DNA of 64,000 nt from assembly GCA_964351365.1 (NCBI GenBank), contig CAYGNP010000013.1, positions 1 to 64,000 of the forward strand, given 5' to 3'. Shown here one piece after another: positions 1 through 8,500 of this stretch. The notes below the pieces were generated by a model. It worked only from the letters and a program-made list of their open reading frames with translations, searched no databases and was not told the DNA's origin. The stretch is from UBA1672 sp964351365. GTDB taxonomy: Bacteria; Pseudomonadota; Alphaproteobacteria; Micavibrionales; Micavibrionaceae. The position numbers and the translations under genes are program-made. The stretch's first letter is position 1, and each line of letters opens with the position of its first letter.

Positions 1-199
1 TCACAAGATCGGGGGGGGGGTAACATACAGCGCGGCTGCAAAAATCGATGTTGATATCAAGCGCATAAGATTGACAGCCAAGCTCTGCGGCTAATGCGCT
101 CGCTTTTTCCGACGATAAACTTTAGCTCTTGTCCCATCCCGCCATCAAGTATGTATGGTGGCAATTTTAGGTATCCTTGCTACTCTAGTTTCGCAAGCC
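1..199. other. Left edge, no supportable gene
   Basis: A run of ten G sits at 11-20. On the minus strand a frame without an ATG reads a stretch with SALAAELGCQSYALDI-like residues between a stop near 138 and the edge. It faintly resembles the start of a Rossmann-type protein, but there is no start codon or ribosome site, so it is not called. No terminator or promoter is evident. Confidence 0.3.
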
Positions 200-670
200 C
201 TAAAGCCAGCGCCGCACCTGCTCTTTATACTCCAGATAGGCACCGCCGAACTTCTCGGCCAGATACGTTTCTTCTGGCACAATCGTCTTTTGATCAAGGA
301 TATAGTATAAAGGCGCAAGCATCAGCAGCATCAGCGGCGCATCCGCAAGCATCGCCAGCCCCGCAAACCCAACTAAAAAACTGAGGTATATCGGGTTACG
401 AGAATATTGAAACGGCCCGGTAGTTACCATAGCTGTAGAGGGCTCCGTCGGCGCGATATGCGTTCCTGCCTGATCAAACTCACGCTTTGCCCACAAAATA
501 ACGCCAAAAGCTGCGCAGACCAATATAAGCCCAACCCCGCCCCAAAGATGCCCAAGCGATGCCGCAAAAATCCAGTTCAGCGTAATCCCCGCGAATATAT
601 GCAAAAGCAATAACGTCAGCGGCAGCATCATAATCTCTGGGACGTCTTTATCTTCAGGCGGGTCGCTCAT
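200..670 (-). CDS. Isoprenylcysteine carboxyl methyltransferase/phospholipid methyltransferase-like membrane protein
   Basis: A 156-residue membrane protein with about four hydrophobic segments: residues ~12-35, ~40-58, a pair around 100-122. The C-terminal half has the conserved pattern of the ICMT/PEMT family, GPFQYSRNPIYLSFL followed by a hydrophobic stretch and a PEETYLAEKFGGAYLEYKEQVRRW tail (segments either side of residue 130), which forms the S-adenosylmethionine pocket in known members. It probably methylates a lipid or another small membrane substrate; the substrate cannot be told from sequence. The ATG overlaps the stop of the upstream gene by four bases (ATGA), so the two are translationally coupled. 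The family is firm, the substrate unknown. Confidence 0.8.
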   Translation of the reverse strand: MSDPPEDKDVPEIMMLPLTLLLLHIFAGITLNWIFAASLGHLWGGVGLILVCAAFGVILWAKREFDQAGTHIAPTEPSTAMVTTGPFQYSRNPIYLSFLVGFAGLAMLADAPLMLLMLAPLYYILDQKTIVPEETYLAEKFGGAYLEYKEQVRRWL

Positions 671-1068
671 GAATTATCCTTCCACTCATAACTATTATTG
701 CGCACATCGTAAAAGATTTGCGGCGAATTTTCTAGCACATTAAACTGCGCGCGATTGATAAAAAGATAAATTTGCGCGCTTTGCCTGCCCTCTAGAATAG
801 CTTCAGCGCGCATGTAATCCTCTCCAAGCCCCTCAAGTCGGTCAAGCGCCTCCAGTGTGGCATCATCCACACTGTAAAGCTCACCCTTGATCCTGCTGCT
901 GCCGCCTGTAAGAACGCCGGGATAGCGGTACTCACACGCCGGATCATCGACCACTAGCATGCTGTATGAGGCATCCCGCGTCACCGCTGCGCCAATATAG
1001 TCCGCATTTTTTAGGAATGCCTCATTCCGTTCGCCGCGCTTTAATGTGCCGTAGATGAATATCTTCAT
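667..1068 (-). CDS. Gamma-glutamylcyclotransferase-like (YtfP/AIG2 fold) protein
   Basis: A 133-residue cytosolic protein. The N-terminus carries the family's substrate-binding turn YGTLKRGERN (residues 6-15), and LDRLEG places the usual catalytic glutamate at E79, followed by the conserved Y-x-R (DYMRAEA). Known relatives cyclise gamma-glutamyl groups to 5-oxoproline, but many bacterial YtfP-like members have no proven substrate. The length is normal for the family. It starts one base after the DUF4174 gene ends and overlaps the methyltransferase start, so the three are probably one transcript. Confidence 0.85.
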   Translation of the reverse strand: MKIFIYGTLKRGERNEAFLKNADYIGAAVTRDASYSMLVVDDPACEYRYPGVLTGGSSRIKGELYSVDDATLEALDRLEGLGEDYMRAEAILEGRQSAQIYLFINRAQFNVLENSPQIFYDVRNNSYEWKDNS

Positions 1069-1069
1069 A

Positions 1070-1477
1070 TCATCGCTGCGAGGGTTTTTCTCTCATTTCA
1101 CGTTGGCGCATAGGCATCTGATCGACAAGTGAAAAAATCTCTTCTGCCTTTACAGGCCGCTGCCACCGTCCTTTTTCACCGCCATCCTTGCCGATCAAAA
1201 TCACAGTAAAATCCCCGGGTTCGACATTAAAACGCGCATGTTGCGGATCTTCAGAATCCGCATCCACAATCAAAAAGTCCCGCTCAGTAAAGCCATTTTG
1301 GTAATCTATAATCATGTTCTCTTGCTGCTTAGAAAACGCAATCGCGTCAGCAGCATTAAAAATCAGCAAAACCCTGTTTTTCCACCGCAGTTCCTCAAGG
1401 CTCTGACCCAAAACGGTTTGCGAAAGTGAAAACATAAGAAAAACCCCTATAAACACAGAAACATATCTAAAATTCAT
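1070..1477 (-). CDS. Secreted DUF4174-type protein
   Basis: A 135-residue protein from the ATG at 1477. An in-frame start at 1555 would overlap the toxin gene by 77 bases and bury the signal peptide; from 1477 the protein opens with MNFRYVSVFIGVFLMFSLS and a cleavage-like VLGQS, a clear Sec signal peptide. The mature part (LEELRWKNRVLLIF ... FTVILIGKDGGEKGRW) is thioredoxin-like in pattern and matches DUF4174, a family of short periplasmic proteins of unknown role. No CxxC is present, so redox activity is unlikely. The start lies one base from the vapC stop. Confidence 0.75.
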   Translation of the reverse strand: MNFRYVSVFIGVFLMFSLSQTVLGQSLEELRWKNRVLLIFNAADAIAFSKQQENMIIDYQNGFTERDFLIVDADSEDPQHARFNVEPGDFTVILIGKDGGEKGRWQRPVKAEEIFSLVDQMPMRQREMREKPSQR

Positions 1478-1478
1478 A

Positions 1479-1506
1479 TCAATCATCCCCCATCTTGAGC
1501 GCGGCG
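1479..1506. repeat. Direct repeat of the lepA 3' end, copy 1 (end of vapC)
   Basis: These 28 bases match 2197-2224 with one mismatch (G at 1497, C at 2215). Both copies contain a stop codon and encode ALKMGDD in the same frame: here as the tail of the VapC toxin, there as the tail of LepA. The repeat brackets the vapBC pair. Confidence 0.85.
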
Positions 1507-1886
1507 CGCACATCTGTATACCCAAAATCACGTCCCTTGAACAAAAGCGGCTCATCTAAATCTTTCGACAGTGCATAAGCAAGGCAATCACCAAAATTCA
1601 GCTTGGCCTCATGTCCGCTATGCTTACCGTAAAGTGAGTTCGCATGACGCGCAATGCGAGCCTGCTGTGGTGTAATAGCGACAATATCAATCCGCAAGGC
1701 CTTTAACAAAGAGTCTAGCTCATGGCTCGCGATAGGATTTTGTCTATAATCAACCTTCAAACTGGCCTCTAAATAATGCACAGATCCCATCTTTGGAAGC
1801 GGGCAAGAATGTATAAGACCAAGGAATCGCTCTCGCTCCTCTTCCCCGAGCAGGATAGCAATAACAGCAGATGTATCTATGATCAT
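1479..1886 (-). CDS. vapC: VapC-type PIN-domain ribonuclease toxin
   Basis: A 135-residue PIN-domain protein, the toxin half of a type II toxin-antitoxin pair. The acidic residues that bind metal in PIN nucleases are at D4 (MIIDTSA), E40 (HYLEAS), D100 (NFGDCLAYA) and D120 (KGRDFGYTDV). Known VapC proteins cut tRNA or rRNA when the antitoxin is degraded. The start overlaps the antitoxin stop by four bases. The last eight residues and stop are the same as the end of LepA, as if the toxin's 3' end had been completed by recombination with lepA. Catalytic residues are intact, so it is probably functional. Confidence 0.9.
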   Translation of the reverse strand: MIIDTSAVIAILLGEEERERFLGLIHSCPLPKMGSVHYLEASLKVDYRQNPIASHELDSLLKALRIDIVAITPQQARIARHANSLYGKHSGHEAKLNFGDCLAYALSKDLDEPLLFKGRDFGYTDVRAALKMGDD

Positions 1887-2146
1887 AAATCCGGCTCTTC
1901 ATCGAGGTAAGAATACAAAGCATCATCGGGAAGAACCGGCGCACGACCCCAGGCTGCTTGAAATCGGGCACAAATCGCATCAATCTCATGCGTGCGAACA
2001 TTCTGCGCGCGTTGAGCATGAATCTTGCCAAGTTGAGCATCAACAGCATTCAAAACCGCCTCGGTTAACCCAGTTCCGGTAAGAGCCGCAAGTTCACGAA
2101 TTTTGGCTTCCGCTTCAGGATTTTTAATATTCAGCCCAGACACCAT
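1883..2146 (-). CDS. vapB: VapB-type antitoxin (Rv0623-like)
   Basis: An 87-residue antitoxin. The N-terminal third (LNIKNPEAEAKIRELAALTGTGLTEAV) has the ribbon-helix-helix/PSK transcription-factor pattern that binds DNA, and the acidic C-terminus (PDDALYSYLDEEPDL) is the usual toxin-binding tail. It precedes vapC with a four-base overlap, so the pair is made together. Upstream is a consensus promoter overlapped by a perfect inverted repeat, the expected target for autorepression by the VapBC complex. Confidence 0.9.
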   Translation of the reverse strand: MVSGLNIKNPEAEAKIRELAALTGTGLTEAVLNAVDAQLGKIHAQRAQNVRTHEIDAICARFQAAWGRAPVLPDDALYSYLDEEPDL

Positions 2147-2155
2147 AATCTACCT

Positions 2156-2196
2156 TTCTATAAATATATTATAGAATATAGATTATTAAATGTCAA
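2156..2196 (-). promoter_or_regulatory. vapBC promoter with overlapping operator
   Basis: On the minus strand TTGACA (2191-2196), a 17-base spacer and TATAAT (2168-2173) form an exact sigma-70 consensus. A perfect inverted repeat TTCTATAA/TTATAGAA with a five-base centre (2156-2176) covers the -10, ideal for VapBC autorepression. The -35 begins directly beside the lepA stop codon. Confidence 0.85.
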
Positions 2197-2224
2197 TCAA
2201 TCATCCCCCATCTTCAGCGCGGCG
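2197..2224. repeat. Direct repeat of the lepA 3' end, copy 2 (in lepA)
   Basis: The partner of 1479-1506 with one mismatch. It is the native 3' end of lepA. Together the copies flank about 690 bases holding vapB, its promoter and most of vapC. Confidence 0.85.
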
Positions 2225-4005
2225 ATGAACGCGCTTTGCGGGATATCGACATTTCCGTACTGGCGCATTTTCGCCTTCCCTTTTTTCTGCTTATCGAGGA
2301 GCTTTTTCTTGCGGCTAATATCCCCGCCATAGCATTTCGCGGTCACGTCCTTGCGCATCGCCGAGACATTTTCCCGCGCGATAATTTTGCCGCCAATAGC
2401 CGCTTGAATCGCGATTTTAAACATCTGGCGGGGGATCAAATCCTTGAGCCGCTCACACATTTGCCGCCCGCGCCCCTCGGCGCTTGCGCGGTGCACAATC
2501 ATCGCCAGCGCGTCCACTGGCTCCTCATTCACCCGAACCTCAAGCTTGACCAGATCATTCTCCCCATAGCCATCAAGCTCATAATCAAAGCTCGCATAAC
2601 CCTTGGACAGTGACTTCAGCCGGTCATAAAAATCAAACACCACCTCATTGAGCGGCAGACGGTAGATCAGCATCGCGCGCCCCCCCGCATAGGTCAAATC
2701 CATCTGCACCCCGCGCCGATCCTGACAAAGCTTCAAAAGCCCGCCCAAAAACTCATCCGGCACAAGAATGGTCGCCTTGATCCACGGCTCCTCAATCGTT
2801 TTGATCCGCACAACATCGGGCATATCAACGGGATTATACAGCTCAATCTGCTCGCCATTGGTCAGGTTAATCTTATACACAACACTCGGCGCAGTCGGGA
2901 TGAGGTCAAGATCAAACTCGCGCTCAAGGCGCTCCTGGATAATCTCCATATGCAAAAGTCCAAGGAAACCACAGCGAAACCCAAGCCCCAAAGCCTGCGA
3001 GCTTTCCGCCTCATAATGCAGCGAGGCATCATTCAGCCGGATTTTGCCCAATGATTCGCGCAATTTCTCGAACTCCCCCGCATCCGCCGGATAGAACGAG
3101 CAAAACACCATAGGGATAGAGGGTTTAAAGCCCGGCAAACGCTCTGCGCAGGGCTTGCGCTCATCGGTAATCGTATCGCCCACATTGGTCTCGGAGATAT
3201 CCTTAATCGAGGCGGTAATAAACCCCATCTCACCGGGGCCAAGCTCGGCCAGCTCCACTTTCTTGGGGGTAAACATCCCAACGCGGTCAATCTCGCGGGT
3301 TGCGCCGTTACTCATAAATTTAATACGCTGCCCCTTGCGTAAATAGCCATCCATCACCCGCACCAAAACCACAACGCCCAGATACGTATCATACCAGCTA
3401 TCCACCAGCAGTGCCTGCGTTGGCTTGGTCGCATCACCTGAATGCGGCGGGGGCAGGGTGGTGATAATCGCCTCAAGCAAGTCAGGAATGCCCACCCCCG
3501 TCTTGGCCGAAACATGCACCGCGCTGCTGCAGTCAAGGCCGATCACATCCTCAACTTCCTTTTTCACTTTTTCCGGATCAGCGGCGGGCAAATCGATTTT
3601 ATTAATCACCGGAACAATCTCGTGATTATTATCGAGCGCCTGATAAACATTGGCCAGCGTCTGCGCCTCCACCCCTTGCGACGCATCCACCACAAGGATC
3701 GAGCCCTCGCACGAAGCCAGAGAGCGGGAAACTTCATACGCAAAATCCACGTGCCCCGGCGTGTCCATCAGATTAAGCTGATACGTAATACCGTCCTTGG
3801 CGGTATATTCAAGCCGCACCGTCTGCGCCTTGATGGTAATGCCGCGCTCGCGCTCGATATCGGTGTTATCCAGCACCTGTTCGCTCATCTCGCGTTCCTC
3901 AAGACCGCCGCAAGTCTGGATTAGCCTGTCCGCCAGCGTGCTCTTCCCGTGGTCAATATGCGCGATAATTGCAAAATTTCGTATATGTTCTAACTTCTGT
4001 GTCAT
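2197..4005 (-). CDS. lepA: Elongation factor 4 (back-translocating GTPase LepA)
   Basis: A 602-residue translational GTPase of full family length. GTPase motifs are AHIDHGKST (G1), DTPGH (G3) and NKIDLP (G4) in the first ~140 residues, followed by EF-G-like domains and the LepA-specific C-terminal domain (GGDISRKKKLLDKQKKGKAKM). EF-4 acts on stalled ribosomes and moves them back a step. In many proteobacteria lepB follows lepA; here vapBC does, separated from it by a duplicated lepA tail. Confidence 0.98.
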   Translation of the reverse strand: MTQKLEHIRNFAIIAHIDHGKSTLADRLIQTCGGLEEREMSEQVLDNTDIERERGITIKAQTVRLEYTAKDGITYQLNLMDTPGHVDFAYEVSRSLASCEGSILVVDASQGVEAQTLANVYQALDNNHEIVPVINKIDLPAADPEKVKKEVEDVIGLDCSSAVHVSAKTGVGIPDLLEAIITTLPPPHSGDATKPTQALLVDSWYDTYLGVVVLVRVMDGYLRKGQRIKFMSNGATREIDRVGMFTPKKVELAELGPGEMGFITASIKDISETNVGDTITDERKPCAERLPGFKPSIPMVFCSFYPADAGEFEKLRESLGKIRLNDASLHYEAESSQALGLGFRCGFLGLLHMEIIQERLEREFDLDLIPTAPSVVYKINLTNGEQIELYNPVDMPDVVRIKTIEEPWIKATILVPDEFLGGLLKLCQDRRGVQMDLTYAGGRAMLIYRLPLNEVVFDFYDRLKSLSKGYASFDYELDGYGENDLVKLEVRVNEEPVDALAMIVHRASAEGRGRQMCERLKDLIPRQMFKIAIQAAIGGKIIARENVSAMRKDVTAKCYGGDISRKKKLLDKQKKGKAKMRQYGNVDIPQSAFIAALKMGDD

Positions 4006-4085
4006 GGCCGCAAATCTATGGATTTTTAAGGCCTAGGGCAATCAAATATTTTGTTTTTCACGCGGCGAACGTGTAAATTCTATCG

Positions 4086-4292
4086 ATGAGTGACCAAGAC
4101 CCCAAAAAACCAGAAGACGAACCCAAGCTTTTTGAAAAATCCTATATCAAGGAACAAAAATCCCCGCCTTGGATTATGATCGGCTTTTTGCTGTTTGCGC
4201 TCGCCACCGTCATGTGGAAAAAATACGTAACGCCCACCTTAAAGCCTGAAACGAAAGTTATCGTGGGCACCGTAGAGCAAAGCCCAGAGTAG
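4086..4292 (+). CDS. Small single-span membrane protein, unknown
   Basis: 68 residues with a charged N-terminus (MSDQDPKKPEDEPKLFEK), one membrane segment at about 30-45 (PPWIMIGFLLFALATVMW) and a polar tail. It is transcribed away from lepA, with 80 bases between their starts, and ends just before a hairpin terminator. Composition, start and context support a real gene. No family is recognised. Confidence 0.6.
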   Translation: MSDQDPKKPEDEPKLFEKSYIKEQKSPPWIMIGFLLFALATVMWKKYVTPTLKPETKVIVGTVEQSPE

Positions 4293-4296
4293 GCAT

Positions 4297-4334
4297 AAAA
4301 AAACAGGCAGCACAAAAGTGAGCCTGTTTTAAAT
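4297..4334. terminator. Bidirectional hairpin terminator
   Basis: AAAACAGGC (4300-4308) pairs with GCCTGTTTT (4322-4330), a nine-pair stem with a 13-base loop and A/T runs on both sides. It can end the plus-strand 68-aa gene and the minus-strand operon of the giant protein, whose last gene stops at 4352. Confidence 0.8.
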
Positions 4335-4351
4335 CATTTCAGGAGTAAGTG

Positions 4352-4528
4352 TTAAACTGGAGCCGGGCCGTCAACGCCTGGAGCTGAGCCGTCAACGCCT
4401 TGAGCCGGTCCGTCAACGCCTGCAACACTAGTAAACGCAGCAGGACGTATTGTCGTCCCATCTGCACCATGCAAAATAGTGTCCCGCGCTACTATATTAA
4501 ATGGTCTAACGGTTGAATCTTCACTCAT
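4352..4528 (-). CDS. Repeat-tailed 58-residue peptide, unknown
   Basis: A short protein whose last third is three copies of a GVDGxAxx unit. The ATG at 4528 is chosen over an in-frame GTG at 4537 because AGGAG lies eight bases upstream of the ATG. It is the last gene before the hairpin at 4300-4330 and appears to be the end of the minus-strand unit headed by the 2145-residue protein. No signal peptide, cysteine or known domain is seen. The repeat tail could be a linker or binding tail; function unknown. Confidence 0.5.
   Translation of the reverse strand: MSEDSTVRPFNIVARDTILHGADGTTIRPAAFTSVAGVDGPAQGVDGSAPGVDGPAPV
4368..4423. repeat. 21-base tandem repeat
   Basis: Three tandem units starting CCGTCAACGCC at 4368, 4389 and 4410, period 21, the last shortened. 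They encode the GVDG repeats of the 58-residue peptide, so copy changes would keep the frame. Confidence 0.8.
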
Positions 4529-4606
4529 ATTCTTCACTCCTTTTGTTTTCTTTTAATTTACGTTTACCCGCTCATTTCGTCTGCTTGAACACAGATACTG
4601 TTATTT

Positions 4607-4975
4607 TTAACTTCTGTGAAGGATGAGCGGGATATAATGACCTTCCTTAGCCTGACCCGTTTCCTCATCCAACAAAACCGTCAATACCTGATGCGTATTA
4701 TGCATATGTTTAGATACTGACTTATCAAGCGGCATACCAAAGTTCCTCATCTCACCGCTATCAAGAATAAAATCTAACTTATTCGTCGCTAAATCAAACT
4801 CCAACCAAGACAAATCATTCTTAAACACTTTATCATAGAACAGGATCACCCGTCCGTCATCATTAATCGCAACTTCAACCTTTAGTGGTTTGTCTTCTGT
4901 AACGCCGTAAACAAAATCGACCAAATTACCGACCGGAGGTTTATCCTCATTTTGTTCTACGCGCTCATCCATCAT
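4607..4975 (-). CDS. Unknown 122-residue protein, paralog of the next gene upstream
   Basis: A soluble, acidic, beta-rich protein with no recognised family. The region LEFDLATNKLDFIL ... VLTVLLDEETGQAKEGHYIPLIL aligns with LEYDHETDRIIVF ... YLFIVRTENGKPVDGVEVHLKI of the upstream protein, so the two are diverged tandem copies of a ~70-90 residue domain. It starts MMDER or MDER, with no strong ribosome site. It lies 69 bases after its paralog in the same probable transcript. The role may be tied to the giant protein, for example as a chaperone or neutralising partner; that is inference. Confidence 0.65.
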   Translation of the reverse strand: MMDERVEQNEDKPPVGNLVDFVYGVTEDKPLKVEVAINDDGRVILFYDKVFKNDLSWLEFDLATNKLDFILDSGEMRNFGMPLDKSVSKHMHNTHQVLTVLLDEETGQAKEGHYIPLILHRS

Positions 4976-5044
4976 CCCGTCAATTCTCTAATTCTTAAAA
5001 TAATTGTAACGTTTTTTTACCCAAAAAGCCCGTATTTTTTTCAT

Positions 5045-5524
5045 TTAATTTAAAGTTTTTTTAATCTCGGGGTCTTTAATTTTCAAATGAACCTCAACAC
5101 CGTCCACCGGTTTACCATTTTCAGTACGAACAATGAACAAATATTGCTCTTTGGCGATGTAGGGCCGCACCAGCCACTGAATTTTCGTGCCCAGATCAAG
5201 CTGTTGATGATCATTGGTAAACACAATGATTCGGTCTGTCTCATGATCATATTCCAGATGATCGATGGTGCAGTTCAGCTCCGGCCCGTGAAAGATGTAA
5301 TTAATCCCGCGCTCGCGGTCACAATAAATATCAAAATCAGTCGGCTTTTCAAACAGCTTCTTGCGCCCCGATCCTAAACCGGAGCCCCAATCTTTACCCA
5401 TACTCAAAGAAGATTTGGGCTTTTCGTCGTTTTTATCACTATCAGACATGTTAAGATCCGCCAGAAACGGCATAATTGCGCAATACTCCAGCCCATTATG
5501 AACTGTAACATTTAACAAAATCAT
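5045..5524 (-). CDS. Unknown 159-residue protein, paralog of the 122-residue protein
   Basis: Three starts are possible. A TTG at 5560 lies almost at the stop of the giant gene; the ATG at 5524 has AGGTG about six bases upstream and is used here; the ATG at 5449 would begin the hydrophilic MSDSDKNDEKPK. A Gly/Ser/Lys linker is followed by a beta-rich domain (DFDIYCDRERGINYIFHG ... GVEVHLKIKDP) shared with the 122-residue neighbour. No signal peptide is clear. It follows the giant gene by at most 44 bases, so the two are probably co-transcribed. Confidence 0.6.
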   Translation of the reverse strand: MILLNVTVHNGLEYCAIMPFLADLNMSDSDKNDEKPKSSLSMGKDWGSGLGSGRKKLFEKPTDFDIYCDRERGINYIFHGPELNCTIDHLEYDHETDRIIVFTNDHQQLDLGTKIQWLVRPYIAKEQYLFIVRTENGKPVDGVEVHLKIKDPEIKKTLN

Positions 5525-5568
5525 AACACGCACCTGTGGATAAGTGAAGTCATAGGTCAATTCCCCCC

Positions 5569-8500
5569 TTAACTCGCTAAAGCCATTCCAGCAGTGATCG
5601 CTTGCCGAGGGTCTTCACCAGTAGCAATATTGACCACAACATCATGCTGAACTTGGCGATTATTATTTTCATGCAGCACAATATTAACTTTACCCTGCAC
5701 AAGCTCACCAACAACATGAAACCCATGCCCTGCCAGCCGGCCATTTAGTTTTCCATCATCAGCTAAATCAGCGCGGATTTCGGCCTCAATACCAATAACA
5801 TTACGTCTGATTTCGCGCTCTGCACCACGGAGGAAGATAAGATTACCGCCATCTGCCTGTGCTGTAATCACCGCTTGGCCGCTCGGCCCACGTGTGTAGA
5901 AAATCTCGCGGTCTTCGCTGCCATCTGCGCGCCGGATAGGAAATTCATAGCTCTGCGCGTCCGGTGCCGCCTGAGCAACACGCACTTGCGAAGGCTCGCC
6001 AGAAGTATGTCCTGGCGTGTGGCCACCCCCGCCAAATTGTGCACTTGCAAAAGTGCTGTTATTGCTCGCGAATTTTGCAAGCTGATCACCTGTTTCACCT
6101 GAGCGATTAAGGAAATAAAGCGCAATACCGGCAATCATACCCCATTTTACAATGCCACTGGATTCTTTGCCAAATACTTGTTTATAAAGAAAGTTAAGCC
6201 CAATCAATGATCCAAGAGCAAGTGTTCCATTTTCAATGGCGTTCATCCAGTTGCGGTCATTCTGACTACCGCTATTACGGCGTTTTGTCTCTGACCACCA
6301 TTCACCAAACCCCTTAACCGCGCCAGAGGCACTGTTGAACAAGCCACCAATAACATTTGTTGTACCAGGCTTGTCCATACCAAACCACTGATAGGCAAGG
6401 CCATTTTCCCCACCGAACTCAATCAGGCCGTCGTTAACCTGCCCGCGCCAGCCATATTTATGCTTGATCTCTGAATTCCCTTGCCGCGACGGATCATTCT
6501 CATCACCATACATTGTAATCGCATTGTCCTTCGCCTTCGCAAAAGCAATGCTCAGAGTATCACGTGATGCTGCTTTTTTAGTTGCAATCTCGTCCTGAAG
6601 GCCTGTCAACTCATCGAGCCAAGTGCGCGCTTGAGCCAAATCACCTTGTGAGCTCAGCGCAGCAATGCGTTGGTTCAAAGATTGAGCATTTGTGAAAATA
6701 GCCTGTGTATCATTATCAATGCTCTCAAGCGCAGGAATAAGAACGCGCGCATCTTGTGTATTGCGATCAAGCTGCGCCAGGATTGGATCAAGCGACGCCG
6801 CGCGGGTTGCTTCACCTTCCGCAATCAACTCATCCTGAAGGGTCTTAACACGAGCAATTTGACCTTCTTCCATCAAGCGCAACAATTCAATAATACCTTG
6901 CTGTGAAGTCTCTGTCTCACCAGGGTTCGTAACATATTGAGATACACGCGTTGCATCACTCTGCGCCGTGGCCATTAAGCGCGCCGCCTGCGCCTTGATG
7001 TTCTGAAGATCAGTCTGCCATTGCGGCGTAGAGACCGTGCCGGCAGGAATAGCGCTCAATTGTGCCCCAGAAAGCGGTGTGCCTGCAGTAATTGCATCAT
7101 CAAAAGTGCTCTTGAATGTACTTGCTTGTGCTTCGAAACTAGCCAATTGCCCAGGTGTGGTTCTGGTCCAGCCATTGATAATAGCTGTTTGCTGCGATAA
7201 AATCGCATCCGCAGCGGCTTGATCCTGCGCTGTAGCAAGCTGCGTCTCCAGATCACGCATTTGCTGTAACTGCTGCTCAGCATTTTGAACAAAAACCGCA
7301 AACTCCGCAGCATGAAAATCTTTTACCTGTTTAAACTCTGTATCCAATTGAGTTCTAAGAGTAGTCAAATTGGCATTTTTCGCGGCATCCGTTTCAGTGG
7401 CAATCACTGCATCAAGCGCCGCACGTTTTTGCACAACATACACATTTTCCAGATCCGTTATAATACGCTGTATACGCATCCCGTCGTCTAAGCTCTGATC
7501 CTTTAGAGCTTCATAATTCGTTGCAGATTGCGTCTGCGCTGCTTGTATTTCTGCTGGTGTCATGGGCGCACCTCCTCCTGTTGTGCTTGTTGTTGTGGCT
7601 GCTGCAGCCGGGGCCGCGCCGGTGCTGGCGGCAGGGGCAGGGGCAGGGGCAGCTGGAGCCTGAGCAAAAATTACACTGGCCCTCTCATTACCAATCATCG
7701 CAACAAGCTGCTCCTGTGTCAGGGGCTGACCGCGTGTAATCGCGTCAACCATAGTTGCGGCATTAGAAAAAACGAGATCACGCGCTGTCTTGTAGGTCTG
7801 TGTTGCCTCTACAACATCTTCGCGCTGAGCTGCAAGCTTTTCCTCGTAGTTAGACTGGTTAAACGAGGCTTCTCGCGTGCGCATCTCCTCAGCTGTTTGT
7901 TCCATTGATGTATACGCATTATTCAACTGCTCAAGAGAGAGAGTAATAAATGCGTTGTGTTGCCGCGCTAAAAGATCAGCCCCGCTTGGGTTTGTTGCGC
8001 CAACCCCCTCAAGTTGAGTTGCGGTGATACTGGCAAAACGTTGAAGCCATTCAGCATCACGCTCTAGCAAGTTGCCATCAGATTCGGTTTTTTGTGAAAC
8101 CTCCTGCACGGCGCGCGCAGAAATGGCCCTTGCATACTCTTCGTTTTCGGGATTAGCATTCATATCACGATCAGTTAAAATAGGAACGCCAGCCTGCGGG
8201 GCAGTTGGCACTGTCGCCGCCAGAGTCGCCATCATGATGGCCGCATTCGAATCAGGTGAAGTGGAGGTAAGAATTATGTTTGTGCCGGGCAGTGGAATAT
8301 TAAGCGGCGTCGCCGTCGGCGCTGTTGCAGGGGCAGGATTGCCCAATTGAACAGCTGAAAATGATTCGTGGAAGCCTCTCAGGAACTGCTCAACCGCCTG
8401 AGCGATACGACCATCCACAACAGTTTTAACCGTGTCATTCATCTCCTGGATTAAACGCTGCTGCTCAGCGAGATGTACACCCAAATCCGCCGCTGGTGTC

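Noticed and set aside
1..138. Rossmann-like stretch on the minus strand at the left edge
   Set aside because: No start codon or upstream motif, and a stop precedes it; too short to call.
4368..4423. Tandem 21-base repeats as a possible CRISPR
   Set aside because: Units abut with no spacers and are in frame with a coding gene.
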